DNA of 64,000 bases from Symsagittifera roscoffensis (Eukaryota > Xenacoelomorpha > Acoela > Convolutidae). Positions 11,555 through 23,797 of the stretch are shown here, in pieces. The translations under genes were made by a program, and so were the position numbers. The notes below the pieces were generated by a model. That model had not been told where the DNA came from. It did no database searches and saw nothing but the letters and a program-made list of their open reading frames with translations. Positions within the stretch are counted from its first letter, which is position 1. Every line of letters starts with the position of its first letter. The stretch covers positions 71,205,345 through 71,269,344 of the forward strand of contig NC_087062.1 in assembly GCF_963678635.1 (NCBI RefSeq), read 5' to 3'.

Positions 11555-11738
11555 AAGGTATGAGAACAGCAGAGATTGGGTATAGACATGTTGCAGTGTG
11601 CTTGTGGCTGTGTCTGAGGAAATTGACCATGAGATATGCACCCAATGAGTAGTTAAGCAGACATCCTGCGTGGCAGAATATGCCGAGGGTGACCACACCT
11701 GAGGCAGCTGTGCGAATTGCTACGTTTGAGTCATCTAA
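11555..11738 (-). CDS. Putative exon 6 of GAIN/GPS receptor gene (third helix of the membrane domain)
   Basis: On the minus strand a TTTAAG acceptor is followed by 184 open bases ending at a CCTT|GTAAGC donor. It begins in phase 0, matching the phase-0 end of the exon at 18,355-18,537, and ends in phase 1. The 61 codons encode a polar start (LDDSNVAIRTAASG), one clear membrane helix (VVTLGIFCHAGCLLNYSLGA), a His/Lys-rich loop and the beginning of another hydrophobic stretch. That pattern, with a Cys and a His-x-x-Cys in the helix, is compatible with TM3 to TM4 of a seven-helix receptor. The next exon was not found. The 6.6 kb intron before it contains repeats and a dead gag. Confidence 0.5.
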
Positions 11739-12600
11739 CTTAAACAGAACAGTGATTTTTAAGAAAATTCGTTTTTTTTAAATGTATTCTTTTATAAAAT
11801 CAAAAAGCTCAAATCAGGGCAAAGCCTTGAATGTTCTAACTGTTCCTTTATGTGTCCGGAATAAATTTGTTTAAAGTTTGATCAAGTTCAAAAAACGGAC
11901 AAATTACCGTTAATTTTTTACGCGTTAATAGAGCGAAATGTATTTAGCCTTAATTATTCCAGTTTAGACCAAGTTATCAATTTTCAAACAGTTTCACTAA
12001 TTTCTATTGAAAAACAATTTTCTACCTTTGAACTTAAGGTAACATTTTTTCCAGCATAAGAAAAGCAAGTTGAATTTACTGTAATTTCAATTGATGTTAT
12101 TAACTGCATTAATTTGCTAGAATAACCCACCATCCCTAGCTCAGTTTTGAAAGAATTTTCTTTGTTACTTTGGTTTTTCGAGTATTTCAAGAAAAAACTG
12201 CTCTTCGCTTCAAATTGACAAACCTGAAAGCAAACGTCAAAAACTGTTAGTAGAACGTGTTGCAATTTTTCTCATGATTGCGTTTGACGCCAGAAGTGAC
12301 CATTTGTTGAGCAATCAAGTGAGTTTTAAGCTTTAATACGAATTAAAATCATTAAATAAACTTTTTAAAAATTTTTTACACTGATTTAGTAATAGAGTCT
12401 CGCTTATCATATCAATAAGTTCAAATGAACGAGGTATTCGTGGCGCAAAGGTTCAAAAGTATCCACAAAATAGGTTTTTGGTCCAGCCTTGCAAGCATTT
12501 ATTTGGAAAGCAAGAATTCAGCGATGAGCCATTGTAATTTTGTAGCAAAAAATTGCTGTTTCAATCCAGCGCTATATTCTTATTTCAGCTATTTGTGAAG
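11739..12600. other. Intronic sequence, nothing recognised
   Basis: AT-rich sequence inside the putative intron between the exons at 11,738 and 18,355. No repeat family or gene is seen. Confidence 0.4.
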
Positions 12601-12609
12601 AAAACGACG

Positions 12610-14130
12610 GAACATTTGTGCTAGGGTTGGTTCTTTTTTCTCCAGACAAATTTCTAAATTTTAGAAGCATTTTTTGGAAGAAACTTTTTTCTATCAATCA
12701 AAAAGTATTAATGTCCCGAGCTCAAAACTAAAAAGATATTTCAGCTATGATCCTTTTTTTGTGAAGTTATGGAGGTCCAAAGATTGCTTATTTGGCGATT
12801 TTGGGAAAATTAACGCGCGATATATTTCGTTTATTTAACGCGTAAGCGGAGATTTAATTCGTCTTACAAATTGTTCCATAATCAATTGGGGCATTCTATG
12901 TGTTCTATTTAAGACGTTTCTCTAAAGACGTTACGTAACTTTGAATTTAAAATAGTGTATGGGGGATAAATTTCACAAAAAAAAATTAAAAAAAAATTTT
13001 GATTTTTCTAAAGTTTTTTTTATTTGTCACCCATTTTTTTTAATGCGAACACTACATCATAGACTTTAAAATGCAGACAAGACCTCCGGGTTTGCCCCGA
13101 TTCGAGCAGTCTTGTTGATCCGACTTTCGTAACGAAAGTAACGGAATAGTTTTGCTCGGGGTGGGTTTTTGTTTCTTCAGACAAATTTCGACTTTTCAAC
13201 TAGCCATTTTGACGGAGTTTTTTTTGTATTTTTCGAAATATATTGCACCTTGAGCTTAAAATTGAAAATATATTTTTTTTACCTGTGATCATTTTTCGTA
13301 AAATTATGCGGGTTTAAAGATTGCCATTTTGGCCAATTTGAGACAATTGACGCGCAATAAATTTCGCTCTATTAATGCGTGAGCGGAGATTTAATCAGTT
13401 TTAGAAATCGTTCCAAGGTGGTTGAAAGCAGCTTATTAGCCATAATTGATTTGTTACTAGGAGTGAAATTTATCACTTTTTAATTCATATGGTGTGTAGG
13501 GTGATGATTTAAAACAAAAAACTCAATATTTAATTTTTTTTTTCATTTTTCTTATTATATTTATTTTTGTCATGTTATTTTTTGCTCCATAGATTTTAAA
13601 AGGCAGTGGGAACATTCAGGGCTTTGTCTTGATACGAGCAGTCTTGCTGTTCCGACTTTTGATACGAAAGTAACGGAGTATTTGTGCTCGGGGTGGGTTT
13701 TTTTTCTTCAGACAAATTTCGACTTTTTAACTAGCCATTTTTGACAAAAAATTTTTACATCATTCAAAAGCTATTGTTGTCTTGAGCCTAAATTTGAAAA
13801 AATATTTCACCCGTGATCGTTTTTTGTTAGGTTATGGGGGTTTAAAAATTGTCATTTTCGCCAATTCGGTACAATCAACGGGCGATATAATTCGGCTATT
13901 AACGCGTAAGCAGAGAGATTTAATTCGTCTTAGAAATTGCTCCAAATTGATCGAAAGAAGCTTATTTACCATAATTGACTTGTTATAATGAATAAAATCT
14001 ATTCTTTCGTTTTTTATATTGCGGGTGGGGGGATGATTTTATTTATTACATTTAATATTTCATGTTATGACTGCTTCATAAATCTTAAAAGGCAGTCTTG
14101 TTGCTTCGCCCTGATACGAGCAGTCTTGTT
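12610..14130. repeat. Three tandem copies of the ~0.5 kb repeat
   Basis: The landmark GAGCAGTCTTG occurs near 13,105, 13,637 and 14,119, giving periods of about 530 and 480 bases. Each unit holds CGACTTTCGATACGAAAGTA-like words, CAGACAAATTTCGAC, TTAAAGATTGCCATTTTGGC-like words and an ACGCGTAAGCGGAGATTTAA block. The units are diverged, so this is an old small array or serial insertion of one element family. It has no coding capacity. Confidence 0.65.
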
Positions 14131-16451
14131 GCTATTTAGGGGCTAAAATTAGCTGTTACGGTGTAATGACAAACGGATGCCAATCGAATAGTTGAAGGAT
14201 TGCCAAATGATGCTAGTCATAGTTTTCAAAAAATCAGTATAGTTGTAATCAGGTGGTAAAGAAAATTGAATGAAAGTTCGTTCTACTTGTAGGATTTTTT
14301 GTTCTAACTATTTCACGAAAGCTACCAAACTTTCGAATAGTTGGTTTTTTGCCAAGTTTGTGTGAAGAGGGGATCAGCTTTACTATCAGATGAAAAACTT
14401 ACGGGTCATAATTTGGATTTCAAAAATTTTGTACATTAAATTGAGAAATAGTGGTCTATCAAATTATGCTTTCAGTTTAAATGATACAAAAATACAATTT
14501 ACACGATGAAGGCGGACCTTTCAGTTAAAGTAAACTGCAAAAAGTTATATATCTTTTAGATTACTTTATCACAATGTGCAATCTGCTTACTTTTTTTTAT
14601 TCATCTTCACCTTGAAAAAAAATTGCAAAACGTCGATTGGTAAAAACTGATTGAAAAAAAGAAGATTCAGAGTTTTTTGAGAGTTTTTGATGTGCTTACT
14701 TTTATAATTGAAATAAGAATCCCTATTGATTGCACAGCAACCGGCTGTGGTGGTTCATAACATCGAAATGAATGGCTTTTGAATGTTTTTGGTTTAAATT
14801 GTGTTATTTGGTTGTGTTTTGTTATTTGCTGGGCGCCCCGTTTCTTTAGAGGTTCGAGCCCTTCGCTAACCAAAAGCTCACCCTAAATTTTATTTTATGA
14901 AAGCCATTTCCATTAATCAACGCTATAATACTTTTAAGAAAAAACGCGTTTTTTGTCAAGAAAACTTTCATAATTGCGGGAAAGAGGTGTTTTTGACCTT
15001 CATTTGCTCAAATAACTCTATGGTAATGTCTCTACTTTACAATTTTTAGACTAACTTCTGTTACCGCGGGCAAGGCGCTTTAAATGAACTCAAAATTGTT
15101 TTATTTTCCTCAAAAAGATGTTCGAAACAATTCAATTCGAAGTATGGAATTTGCATAAGTTTTTCACTATTTTTGTCATTTATATATTAAGAGGCGTAAC
15201 TGGGTGAGCTCACATTTGGTGCCTGTAGATCAATGGTACCCAAAGTCTTTAAACGTTCCAAAATTCCACTCACAAAATTACACATACCTGTGGCATGTGT
15301 AAATTTGTCGGCACATTTTTTTTGTCGCGGCTTCCGCGAAAAACCGAGCTTAGATAGTTGCTCTGAATTCCGCAACTGTAACGGGATTCCAAAAAATGAA
15401 AGAAAATTTTGCGATTACAACTCGAACCCACAATTTTTGTCAGCGGAATCGGCAAATGGAAACGAATTCGCAATTTTCTTTATTAACTGCAGTAGGCCAG
15501 TTCTTGTGTGTGAAAAACTGAAAGCTAGATACTATTAATTAGCAAATGCAGAACTTAAATTCAAGGACTTAGCCATTGTCAGCGTAATCCACAAACAAAT
15601 CTTCAATCATTAATTAACTAAAATAGTGGCTCTACCCTTTTAGTGTTTGGGGTAATTTTTTTCAAAGTTTGATTTAAAGAAGTATTTTATAAATTCAGCA
15701 TTATAAATCATACATAGTTTACCTCAGTTTGATTTCATCTTTTTAGTATTTGAGATCGGAAAACTATTCCTTCTCTAAGAATGACTTAATCAAGTTGCAC
15801 TGTCAGCATATAAGATTATCATTTCAAATTGTTCAGGACCTAATCTCTAAGTTCTTATATGTTCGCTTTATTATTTGGATTAATTTTTGGAATAAATTGA
15901 AAATCTTGCGTGAAAATTTTTGAAAATAATAATAAAAAAGCCAAACTAATTGAAATTTTTAAACGAATTATCCATGATTTAGCTTCTTACAATTGGTTTT
16001 CATTGTTTCAGTTTTTGAGATCGGAGAAGAATTCATCCTTTCGGTGTTTTTCTTCGAGTTTTTGAGATTTAGCTGGTGGTACTTAGCTGGTTTGTACGGT
16101 TGTCAGTTAGTAAGGTTGAATTTTAGGCAGTAATTGAGATTAAAATGTTGGCAGTAATTGAGAACTGTTAGAAAGTCTCGCAAAAGATCCAAAAAATTTT
16201 TCTTGAAATTTGGAATTTTTTATGCGAATTATTGTTCTTGAATTCCTAAAAAAGAGATTCCACTATCAAATCCACACCGTTTTATATGAGCTTTCGTAAT
16301 GTGGCCATTTCAATCGTCTTCTTTCAGATCATTTTTTAATTTCAAAGCTCTGGAAATGTCCTTTATCGAAAAATAGTTTCGTGGAATGTCTTCTCAACCG
16401 TCTGGCTACGGGGTCGTTCTCTTCGGCTTCAGTTTTTCCATCCTGCACGTT
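14131..16451. other. Non-coding intronic stretch with a MITE scrap
   Basis: A short piece at 14,825-14,885 (GGGCGCCCCGTTTC, AGGTTCGAGCCCTTCG) matches the interior of the GGGGCGGATCTAG elements. Nothing else could be supported. An exon-like stretch at 15,190-15,290 does not fit the phase of its neighbours. Confidence 0.4.
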
Positions 16452-17846
16452 CTAGGGTTGATCTCCGTTTGACTCTTGCGTGTAATTTACATTTGTTGAT
16501 CTGCATACTTTTGCGAAGTGTCCTTGTTTTGCACATTTTGACCAGACTTTATCTTTAGCTGGGCACGGTTGTAAGCGGTCAGGGCAACTTTTTTAATTGC
16601 TCTGTGGATATTGCATTCCTCTGGATTGACTATCATTTCCTCGTGGAAATTTTTGACGGCCTCTGCTGAACCCTCGGCCACGATGACTGTTTGAGTGCCC
16701 CCTTGGGCTTCTTCTGCCGCGTGGGTGAACGTATCCCATGGGTTCTTGTTTAATTGTCGTTGAGCTTGTTGTTGGACCGAATGGATTGGTTTTTATGGTC
16801 CTATTGTGTTCTATCCCTTTTTCTCGTCTTATTGCATATTCATAGGCACTCTGTGGCGACCTCGTCTCTGCCAGTAGTTCTTCGACGATTTTTTCATTTG
16901 TCATATGGGCCGTGAACATGTCTCAGACCCATTCATCTTTTGTGTCGTCGCAGTCGGTCCGTGCCGCTAGCTCGACTAGATCCGTATGGAATTACTTTGA
17001 TGATTCGTTTTTCTGTTGTTTCCGGTAGATGAAGTTCGCGTTGTACCAAAAAACGAGTCAAGGACGTTCTCGAGTCCAGGACGTTTTGTTGTAACTGCCT
17101 TTGGCCTTCTGCTCCTATGCACAAGGATTTATATCTTCTCACCTTGGCATCTGCTTCGTCCCGTGGTAAATTGTTGCCTCTTTCTCTATTTTTTGCTGTG
17201 GGGTTTTCCCAGTTGACAATTTTGTCCTGATTTCGTATATATCTTTTTTCTTTTTCCGCCTCAGTCTCACCTTTAATCTCGATTTCGTAGATTGGTTCTG
17301 TTGGTTCTATTATTGGTGTTCTTGATTGAAGCAGCATTCGTACTTTTTTACCGTCTTTGGCCAGGACGGCCATCTCCATCATGGCTGTCCATTTTGTCCA
17401 TTCCATTGGCAGTTCCACCGTTGCCTTCTGCCGGAATGGTGGGATGCTCAGCGGGTTTTTCGATCTCTTTGTCCATTATCAGCATTAAAGAGTTGGAGAT
17501 CAACCCGAGTGTTTGGCAATCAATGAAACAAACGAACTATCGAGAAGAGCAGATGACATTCCCTCCTCTGAACAAAAATACATTTTTTTGAGTTTTTAAT
17601 CCCCGTAGGACTGACTAAGTTTAGAATGATGAGTCCCTTGGCAAATTTCGATTGTTTAACTCTCCGCGGGTTCTTGCATTTCTTTAGTTGTTTGCTTAGC
17701 TGCATTTTCGCTTTGCTTGGTGTCGATGATGACCTCTTCGTTCTCTTCGTCGTCTTGCTGCTTCTAGTGCTCCTTGGTTGTAATTGTTCGTTCATTTTCG
17801 GTGTCTCGGGTTTTTCTGCGACAATTTTCTTTTCCCTCGTCGTCAA
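16452..17846 (-). pseudogene. Broken Ty3/Gypsy gag
   Basis: Three frames must be combined to follow this Gag. A Lys/Thr/Ser-rich start lies at 17,846-17,520. A capsid region at 17,418-16,933 shows PMEWTKWTAMMEMAVLAKDG, EPTEPIYEIEIKGETEAE and IGAEGQRQLQQ. An Arg/Gly-rich tail (GRRSPRGHSNSHRGRGFSRG) occupies 16,919-16,593. It ends with a zinc knuckle, KCAKQGHFAKVC, near 16,500-16,545 and a TAG at 16,452. The first knuckle Cys is replaced by Trp, a one-base change. No protease or RT follows. It resembles the type of Gag expected for the pol remnant at 1-2,417, but 14 kb separates them and I cannot show they were one insertion. Confidence 0.75.
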
Positions 17847-18354
17847 TGCTTCTTAGTTCGGGATGTCGTCAGGTGATGTTTACTACTTTGACCGTATCTT
17901 GCGTGATATTTGAGGTACTTGGCTTGATCGTTTCTAAGAATTTTATACAAAAGTTTCACTCAATCGCTAACTTGAATTGCAAACTTGAATTGAAAATCAT
18001 TTGCGAAATTGGAAAAAAAAACAATTAGAAAAAAAGAAGTGTTTTAGGGCTTGGGGCCAGATGTTTTGCAAATCTGCTAAATCCTGGTAACTTAATAGAT
18101 CAATGTTGGAGTAACACAAGTGTTTGGTCGACTGATGGAACTTGGGTTGTACAGCGGACACTCTGTTGGCCCTCTCGGTCGATACGGAAAGTCTTAACGA
18201 CTTAATGAGTGAAATATGGTGATATATACAATAATATATACAATCTATAAAGAGATGTTTGGACCATATGGAGATTTTTTTCTATATTTCAACAGAAATC
18301 GACCAAATTTAACTATTTAGCAGACAACATATGATAAATTTAGTTGCGACCTAC
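17847..18354. other. Non-coding, possible LTR remnant
   Basis: This lies just upstream, in the transcription sense, of the dead gag, where its leader and LTR should be. No primer site or LTR boundary could be recognised. Confidence 0.35.
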
Positions 18355-18537
18355 CTTGTCAGACGTGGCGATGTATGCGGAGATGAAGGTGGCAGCGGAT
18401 GCTACCAGCACCAAGTCCATCCGGTTCTCCTCCTGGTCGTCCATGTAGGGGTCCAGGTAGAGCAGAGTGTGGAATATGGCCAGCAAGATCAGGAGAGACA
18501 CGAAGCATCCGGGCCACAACAGAGAGCTTACTTCATC
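18355..18537 (-). CDS. Exon 5 of GAIN/GPS receptor gene (first two membrane helices)
   Basis: On the minus strand a TTTTTCAG acceptor and an AAG|GTAGGT donor bound 183 bases, 61 codons, phase 0 at both ends. GC content and codon use are clearly higher than the surroundings, which supports coding. The product has a hydrophobic helix (WPGCFVSLLILLAIFHTLLY), an acidic loop (DPYMDDQEENRM) and a second helix (DLVLVASAATFISAYIAT). Following directly on a GPS exon, this is the expected position of TM1, the first intracellular loop and TM2 of an adhesion-type receptor. A polycystin-type protein also has a GPS before its first helix and is the main alternative. Confidence 0.8.
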
Positions 18538-19309
18538 CTGAAAAAGATAACATTTATTTAATCGTCCCCTCTCCCATTAAATATTAACAATTTTATTATT
18601 ATGGTGGCTTGCATGTTTATGTATTGAGAGACAAAGGTATTTCAAGATAGTCATTTGTCACAAGAAGATTTTGAGTTTTTTTGGGTTATAATCCCCTATT
18701 TGACGCATTGTTTGCAAATTAGAATTTTTGAGCTTAATGAGGTCTAGATAATAGTGTTCAATAGGTTTTTGCTTTAGAGGTTAATGACGATAGAAATATG
18801 TCGATAACTTATTATCTTAGGCTCTAATATACAACAAGACAACTCGTATGGCATTTAATTTTCTTGAATTTCAAAAAAAAACATAGTATTGAAATTTTTC
18901 AAATGAACCCAACTTAATTCTTTAATTCTAATGATTAAAAAAGTGGATCATTTATTGCGCTGGGAAATCTCAAGATTAAAAGATTCACTTTCAAAACTAG
19001 AATTTGATTTTGCTTTTCGGAATTTTCACAATTTTACCAATTGATAGTGGAGTTTGCCGCCTTCATTTTAAGAAAGGAAAAAATTTGAACTAAAAAAGAA
19101 ATCAAAAGTCATACAGCAACAAGGATAGTCGGTTAATTTGCAAGCAACACAGGATTTTCCAACCATAGTCTAAAAACGCAAAAAAAATTTACGAAAAATA
19201 TTCGAAAAGATACAGATTAGGCATATTCGACAGTCATGGTAAAATAGTAAATTGAAGCACAATTGTTGTAGAAAAGCAATCAGAAAAACAGAAAAAAATC
19301 AGAAAAAAA
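18538..19309. other. Intron part outside the duplication
   Basis: About 19,115-19,309 is related to 35,945-36,130 (ATTCGACAGTCATGGT and neighbouring words), a dispersed repeat. The remainder is unremarkable. Confidence 0.4.
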
Positions 19310-20247
19310 ACTTTTACTGATTTTTTGCAGTTTTTTGAGCTTTTGAAGTTATTAAAAGACGCTATATAAATCCTTCGCCCCCTTGAAAAATCATCCTAGA
19401 TCCGCCCCTAACTCGGAAATAAGATTTTTCTTTTAGCTGAAATTTTCAAAATTCAATATGCATAAAGTCTATCGAGAAAGTTTGCGCGACTATTTTGTTG
19501 CGGCTTTGCGCGATATGATATTATAGTTGCGCGCAAGTTTTGTGACTTTGCGCAACCAATTTTTTCTATATTGATTTTTTGTCCAACTTTGGTGCGCTGC
19601 TCATGTTGCAACTATGCCTTAAGTAAGGGGTTTATAGGAAAAAAATTGCTGTCTATGCTTCTCGCGTAAATTTTTGTGACAATGTTTAAGCAGAACAAAA
19701 GGTGATCATTTCATAAATTGTGATTTAATTTTAGAAAAAAGATCGTTAAAAGTTTCTAGTTCTAAATTTGTAACGAAAAGATATAACGAATGATTAGTAC
19801 AACTCAAAAAAATTAATATTTTCTACGGAAACCCCTAGATTTGCAAATTAATAGGGTCCCTTTTTGGGTGACTCGACCGTCCGCTGCTTGTTTGTGACTT
19901 TGATCGATTTGTGTTGTAATTTTGCGCGACTTTCGGGACTCTGCGTGATCATTTTTAACTATGCATCAATTCTGCGACTTTAACCTCGGCGCAAGTGAGA
20001 TGAACAGTTGCGCAACCGCATTTGGTGGCGACATAAGTCATATGTTTGCACGCTAATTACCCTTTCTAATTTTTACAATAAAATCAACAAAAATATTCAG
20101 AATAAAATGTGACGATATATTTCATATCAATTTGAACAACAAATATCTTGAAACTAAAAGATGGTTTCCGATTCCAACAAACTTTTGCTCGGAAGTCAAA
20201 GTTTAAAAAATTGTCATGATTCTCTGTAAAGAAAGCACCATGCTAAC

Positions 20248-20432
20248 CGAAACTTGTGGGTCGTTTTTGAACATGTTAGTGGTGGACACAGCGGAGAAAG
20301 CGGAGAGGTGGCTCGACGCACACTGGATGTGGGACCTAGACACTTCTATGTCATCCATGCCAGACAGAGAGAACGAGTGGCTCTGTAGGTTGAAGTATCG
20401 ACAGTTCACTTCTATTCTGGTCGTGAATGAAC
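20248..20432 (-). CDS. GPS-motif exon, unit A (exon 4A)
   Basis: The minus-strand exon is bounded by a CTTAAG acceptor and a TCG|GTTAGC donor. It is 185 bases, enters in phase 1 and leaves in phase 0. It encodes the GPCR proteolysis site region: CRYFNLQSHSFSLSG, then IQCASSHLSAFSAVS. The HLS triplet is a permitted autocleavage sequence (His-Leu, then Ser or Thr). Of the four Cys residues of a typical GPS, the first and third positions are present, while the second (Met in SGMDD) and fourth (Ser) are replaced. Cleavage would leave SAFSAV as the start of a tethered agonist before the helix of the next exon. The start is set by splicing and no local Met is used. Confidence 0.78.
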
Positions 20433-22226
20433 CTTAAGCATGCTTACAAACTTATTTTACTTTCTATTTTATTTGAACTTTTGACTGCTGGCCACACGTG
20501 TTGGGGTGAGCCATAAAATTTTTGAATAATCAAAATCCATTATAGCCCAGTATTTTTAGAGAAATTATATCGATTATAATCCAAGTAAAATCCATTATAA
20601 TGGATTATAATGGATTTTAATATCTACAATTTTTATCAAAAATTTCTGCGAAACTTTCATTTTTTTCTGCATTTTTCACAGTCTACTCATTTTCTAAGCC
20701 TACTCACATTTTGTTAAATTTTGGGAGTGGAGGTGAGGGTGAGGTGGTGGTAAGTGAAGAACGTAAGAATGGTACGAGTTAGTGCAAGTATTTTTAGGGG
20801 AGGGTTAGACAAGTATAGAAAAAAATAGAAAACAATACAACTTCTTACTGTAGTCAAATGTAAAATACAGTTTATCAATTACAATTTTCAAGTTTTGAAT
20901 GTTTGATTTTAATGTTCTGGAAAATCCTTTATAATTAATCCATTATAATCATTTATTGTAGAATTTTACGGATACAGATGATGAAAATCCATTATAATAG
21001 ATTATAATGAAATAGATTGATTTTTTTTATATTTGATTTATAATCGATTATGATTCCATTATAATAATTTATTTTTGAATTTTACGGAGACAGACGATGA
21101 AAATCCATCGTAATTGATTATTAGCCATGGAACTTCATTGCGGGGATCTAAAAACAATATTACGGCAAGCAAAATAGGTTCAAAAAATAGGTAAAACTAT
21201 GGAAAGACTAAAAAGAAAACAAGATAACCATGTCCTAAGCCATATTTGAAACCCTTAAAAACGCGCTTAAAATAGTTTACTTTTGAGAATTTGGCATCTA
21301 CTATCATATTTTTGTCAAAATTTCGACATTTGAATCCGTAATCACATGGATTCTGTTTTTTAACCAAATTTTGATTACCTCAGAGAAGCTCACATGGAGT
21401 AATTTGAGCTCATTTGCGTTTCATTTTAAAAGTTTTTCTTAGCTTTGATTTGTATTTCTAAAAAATTCCCAAAGTTTGTCTGAGCAACAAGAAAAATTGT
21501 TCTGATTGTTTTCGGATTTTCAGACTTAATTAAACAACATGGCCAGAGGCGGACCTCAAAGTTTTCATCTATTACAATTTTAAAGTAAAATTACTGTTCA
21601 TAGCCACGGTTTTTTTTTCATTTTATTCAATTGTCTTTTCTTGAAAAGAAAACAAAATGGAGTTTGACAAAAAATGAAGTATTTAAAACTCATTTTTCAA
21701 ATTTTAGTTTTTTTTTCATTAGTTTTTATTTCTTTTCCTAAATCAGTGCTGTTGAATCATTCTGTACTACTTATCGGGTAACCGGATATCCTGGATTTTT
21801 CAGTAAAAATCATTTGTGAAACTAAGAAAATAATTTTCATCTGTTTTTTTTAATTTCTTTATTTGATTGAACACGACCAGCCCACCCCTCATCTATGGTA
21901 GCCAATTTCTTCTTGATTTTTGGTTCCACAAAAGTCTTCCTGAAAAATTTTTGCTACAGTCTGTTCTGACGAAACCTAATTCATTCTAAGGGCATCTGAA
22001 AAGCGAAAAAAACTAAGATAAGCTGAGTGAACCAAAGAATGGAACTTCACACTTTTATCACAAAATTTTTTCTGGAAAAATAAATATAAGACTTTTGTTT
22101 CGCATTATCAATAACTGAAAGTTGTGGCCTGCTGTTCGGAGTATAATGCTGACATGCTGTCATCTAAAAACAAAAAGTTAGGCTGTTGACAACACAGAAC
22201 ATTTTAAATCTGATTTTTGTTTGGAC

Positions 22227-22309
22227 TACATTATAGGCAAACAGTTAAAATTGTGAGTCAAAATTTTTACATTATAGGCAAACAGTTAAAATTGTGAGTC
22301 AAAATTTTG
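22227..22309. repeat. 41-bp tandem duplication in the intron, unit A
   Basis: Two exact copies of a 41-base word starting TACATTATAGGCAAACAG lie head to tail. The same pair is at 27,784-27,866, so it predates the large duplication. Confidence 0.9.
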
Positions 22310-22590
22310 AGAATTTTTTTGAGCATTGAACTGATTGAGCGACTAAAATCAGAACATGGAAAACTTTTTAAAAATAACAAAAATAAAAGTAAATTTTTGA
22401 CAAACAAAGGATGCATAACCTAATTTCCAAATGTGTAATAACAATTTAAAACGATTTCCTAAAATTTGACAGCATGAAAAATTTATTTTTTGAGCAGCTA
22501 TTTTCCATGGACTTCATTAATGGAACTGTAACATACCCCGAATTGTATCACAATGCAAATGTTCTGTAAAGAAGTGAAGTATCAGTTCTA

Positions 22591-22926
22591 AAACAGACAA
22601 CTGGGCTAAAGACAATTCAGCCAATTTGCAATTCAGACAACTCAGCCAAAAGCAGTAGACAATTCAGTTGCAGACAATTCAGCCAGTTTTTCAAAAAAAA
22701 AAAGATAAAAAATGGAATTAAAGTTAATTTTCAGTTTAAGGTCGGCAATAACCGGCTCTTTATTTCGTATAGAACCCTACTCTGTGGTCACTTATAATTA
22801 ATTTTAGAACAAATTTTCAATTTTTTTCACATTGGCTGAACTTTCCGTGGCTGAGTTGTCTGTATATTTTTAGCTGAATTGTCTGTAGTTCATAGCGGCT
22901 GAATTGTCTGTGGCCAAAGTGTTTGG
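22591..22926. repeat. Foldback with iterated AGACAATTCAGCC words, unit A
   Basis: The left arm has four to five near-copies of AGACAATTCAGCC in direct orientation. The right arm has four copies of the complement GGCTGAATTGTCT, with about 110 bases between. The ends CAGACAACTGGGCT and GGCCAAAGTGTTTG roughly pair. This is an inverted-repeat element with subterminal iterations and no ORF. Confidence 0.65.
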
Positions 22927-23521
22927 ACGCATCGAGAATATGAAGCAAATCTCAGATAGGCGGGCGCATAATTACATCAAATTATTTAGTTGAAAGTTTA
23001 GGTTATAAATTTCAGGTTTTTTCTCTGCTTAATTGATTGCATTAGTTTTTACGCTGCTTAATTGATGGCATTCTCAACCACAACCATCAATACTCCAGTA
23101 CTGTATAAATTACTGACATTTCATTCTTTGAGCATAGATATCTCAGAAAAATGCTATTCAAAATGATGTTGTTATACTACCGGAACAGTGTTAATTAGCT
23201 CGGCGAGTTCAATCTGAGTAGGTAAACGGTTTTTGTACGGAGGTTAACCCAGTTTATCGCGAAATTTAGAAATGATGGAAAGAAATTACCAGTATGAATT
23301 TAAATTGTCCCAAAACAGCCTAAATTATTTTTTTTTAAAAATCGAATTATCCGCTTTGAAAATCAAGAAAATGCTAGAATACATGATCACGAGCTGCCAA
23401 ATATTTTTTTTGACATACTGACCCCAACACAAAGGGACTGACCCAACACAAGGTCTCAAAAAGGTCTTAACTGTTGAAACACTAAGGATGTTCAGACAAA
23501 AGAGCAAACTCGAGTAGTCAC

Positions 23522-23797
23522 CTTCATGTGTTTCTTGTGGGTGAGCGTCGTCAAGATTCAGTGTGTAGTTAAGAGCGACATCGGTCAATTTATCACCGGT
23601 AGAGTTTCGCACCTGAACCGAAACAATGTCAACAACTCTTAAAGACCGTATTTGCTCTAAGGAACTGCTTGCGACATCTTTGGTGATTGAGAGTAATTGA
23701 CGAGGCATAGGAACTATAGAACTGTCTGCAATGGCCATAGTTACAGTGCCTCCATCCTCTTGAAGACGTCCCAATTGACCGATATCAATCGAAATCC
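23522..23797 (-). CDS. GAIN-domain exon, unit A (exon 3A)
   Basis: The exon is 276 bases, with acceptor TTTTTAG and donor GAAG|GTGACT. It enters in phase 1 (two bases complete a codon) and leaves in phase 1. The product is beta-rich, with motifs such as GQLGRLQEDGGTVTMAI, SVQVRNSTGDKL and VALNYTLNLDDAHPQE. This alternating pattern, just before a GPS exon, is what subdomain B of a GAIN fold looks like. It differs from its copy in unit B by one Val/Ala change (RVVDIV here). Its entry phase forbids splicing directly after exon 4B. Confidence 0.75.

Noticed and set aside
15190..15290. Exon-like ILERLKTLGTIDLQAPN on the minus strand
   Set aside because: Splice sites are weak and the phase does not fit either neighbouring receptor exon.
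20203..20437. Two overlapping 70-residue ORFs on opposite strands, repeated at 25.8 kb
   Set aside because: The minus-strand one is the GPS exon read past its splice sites; the plus-strand one is its shadow.
22591..22926. Possible CRISPR-like repeat array
   Set aside because: Repeats are 13 bases, irregularly spaced, in opposite orientation in the two arms, and within an animal-type intron.
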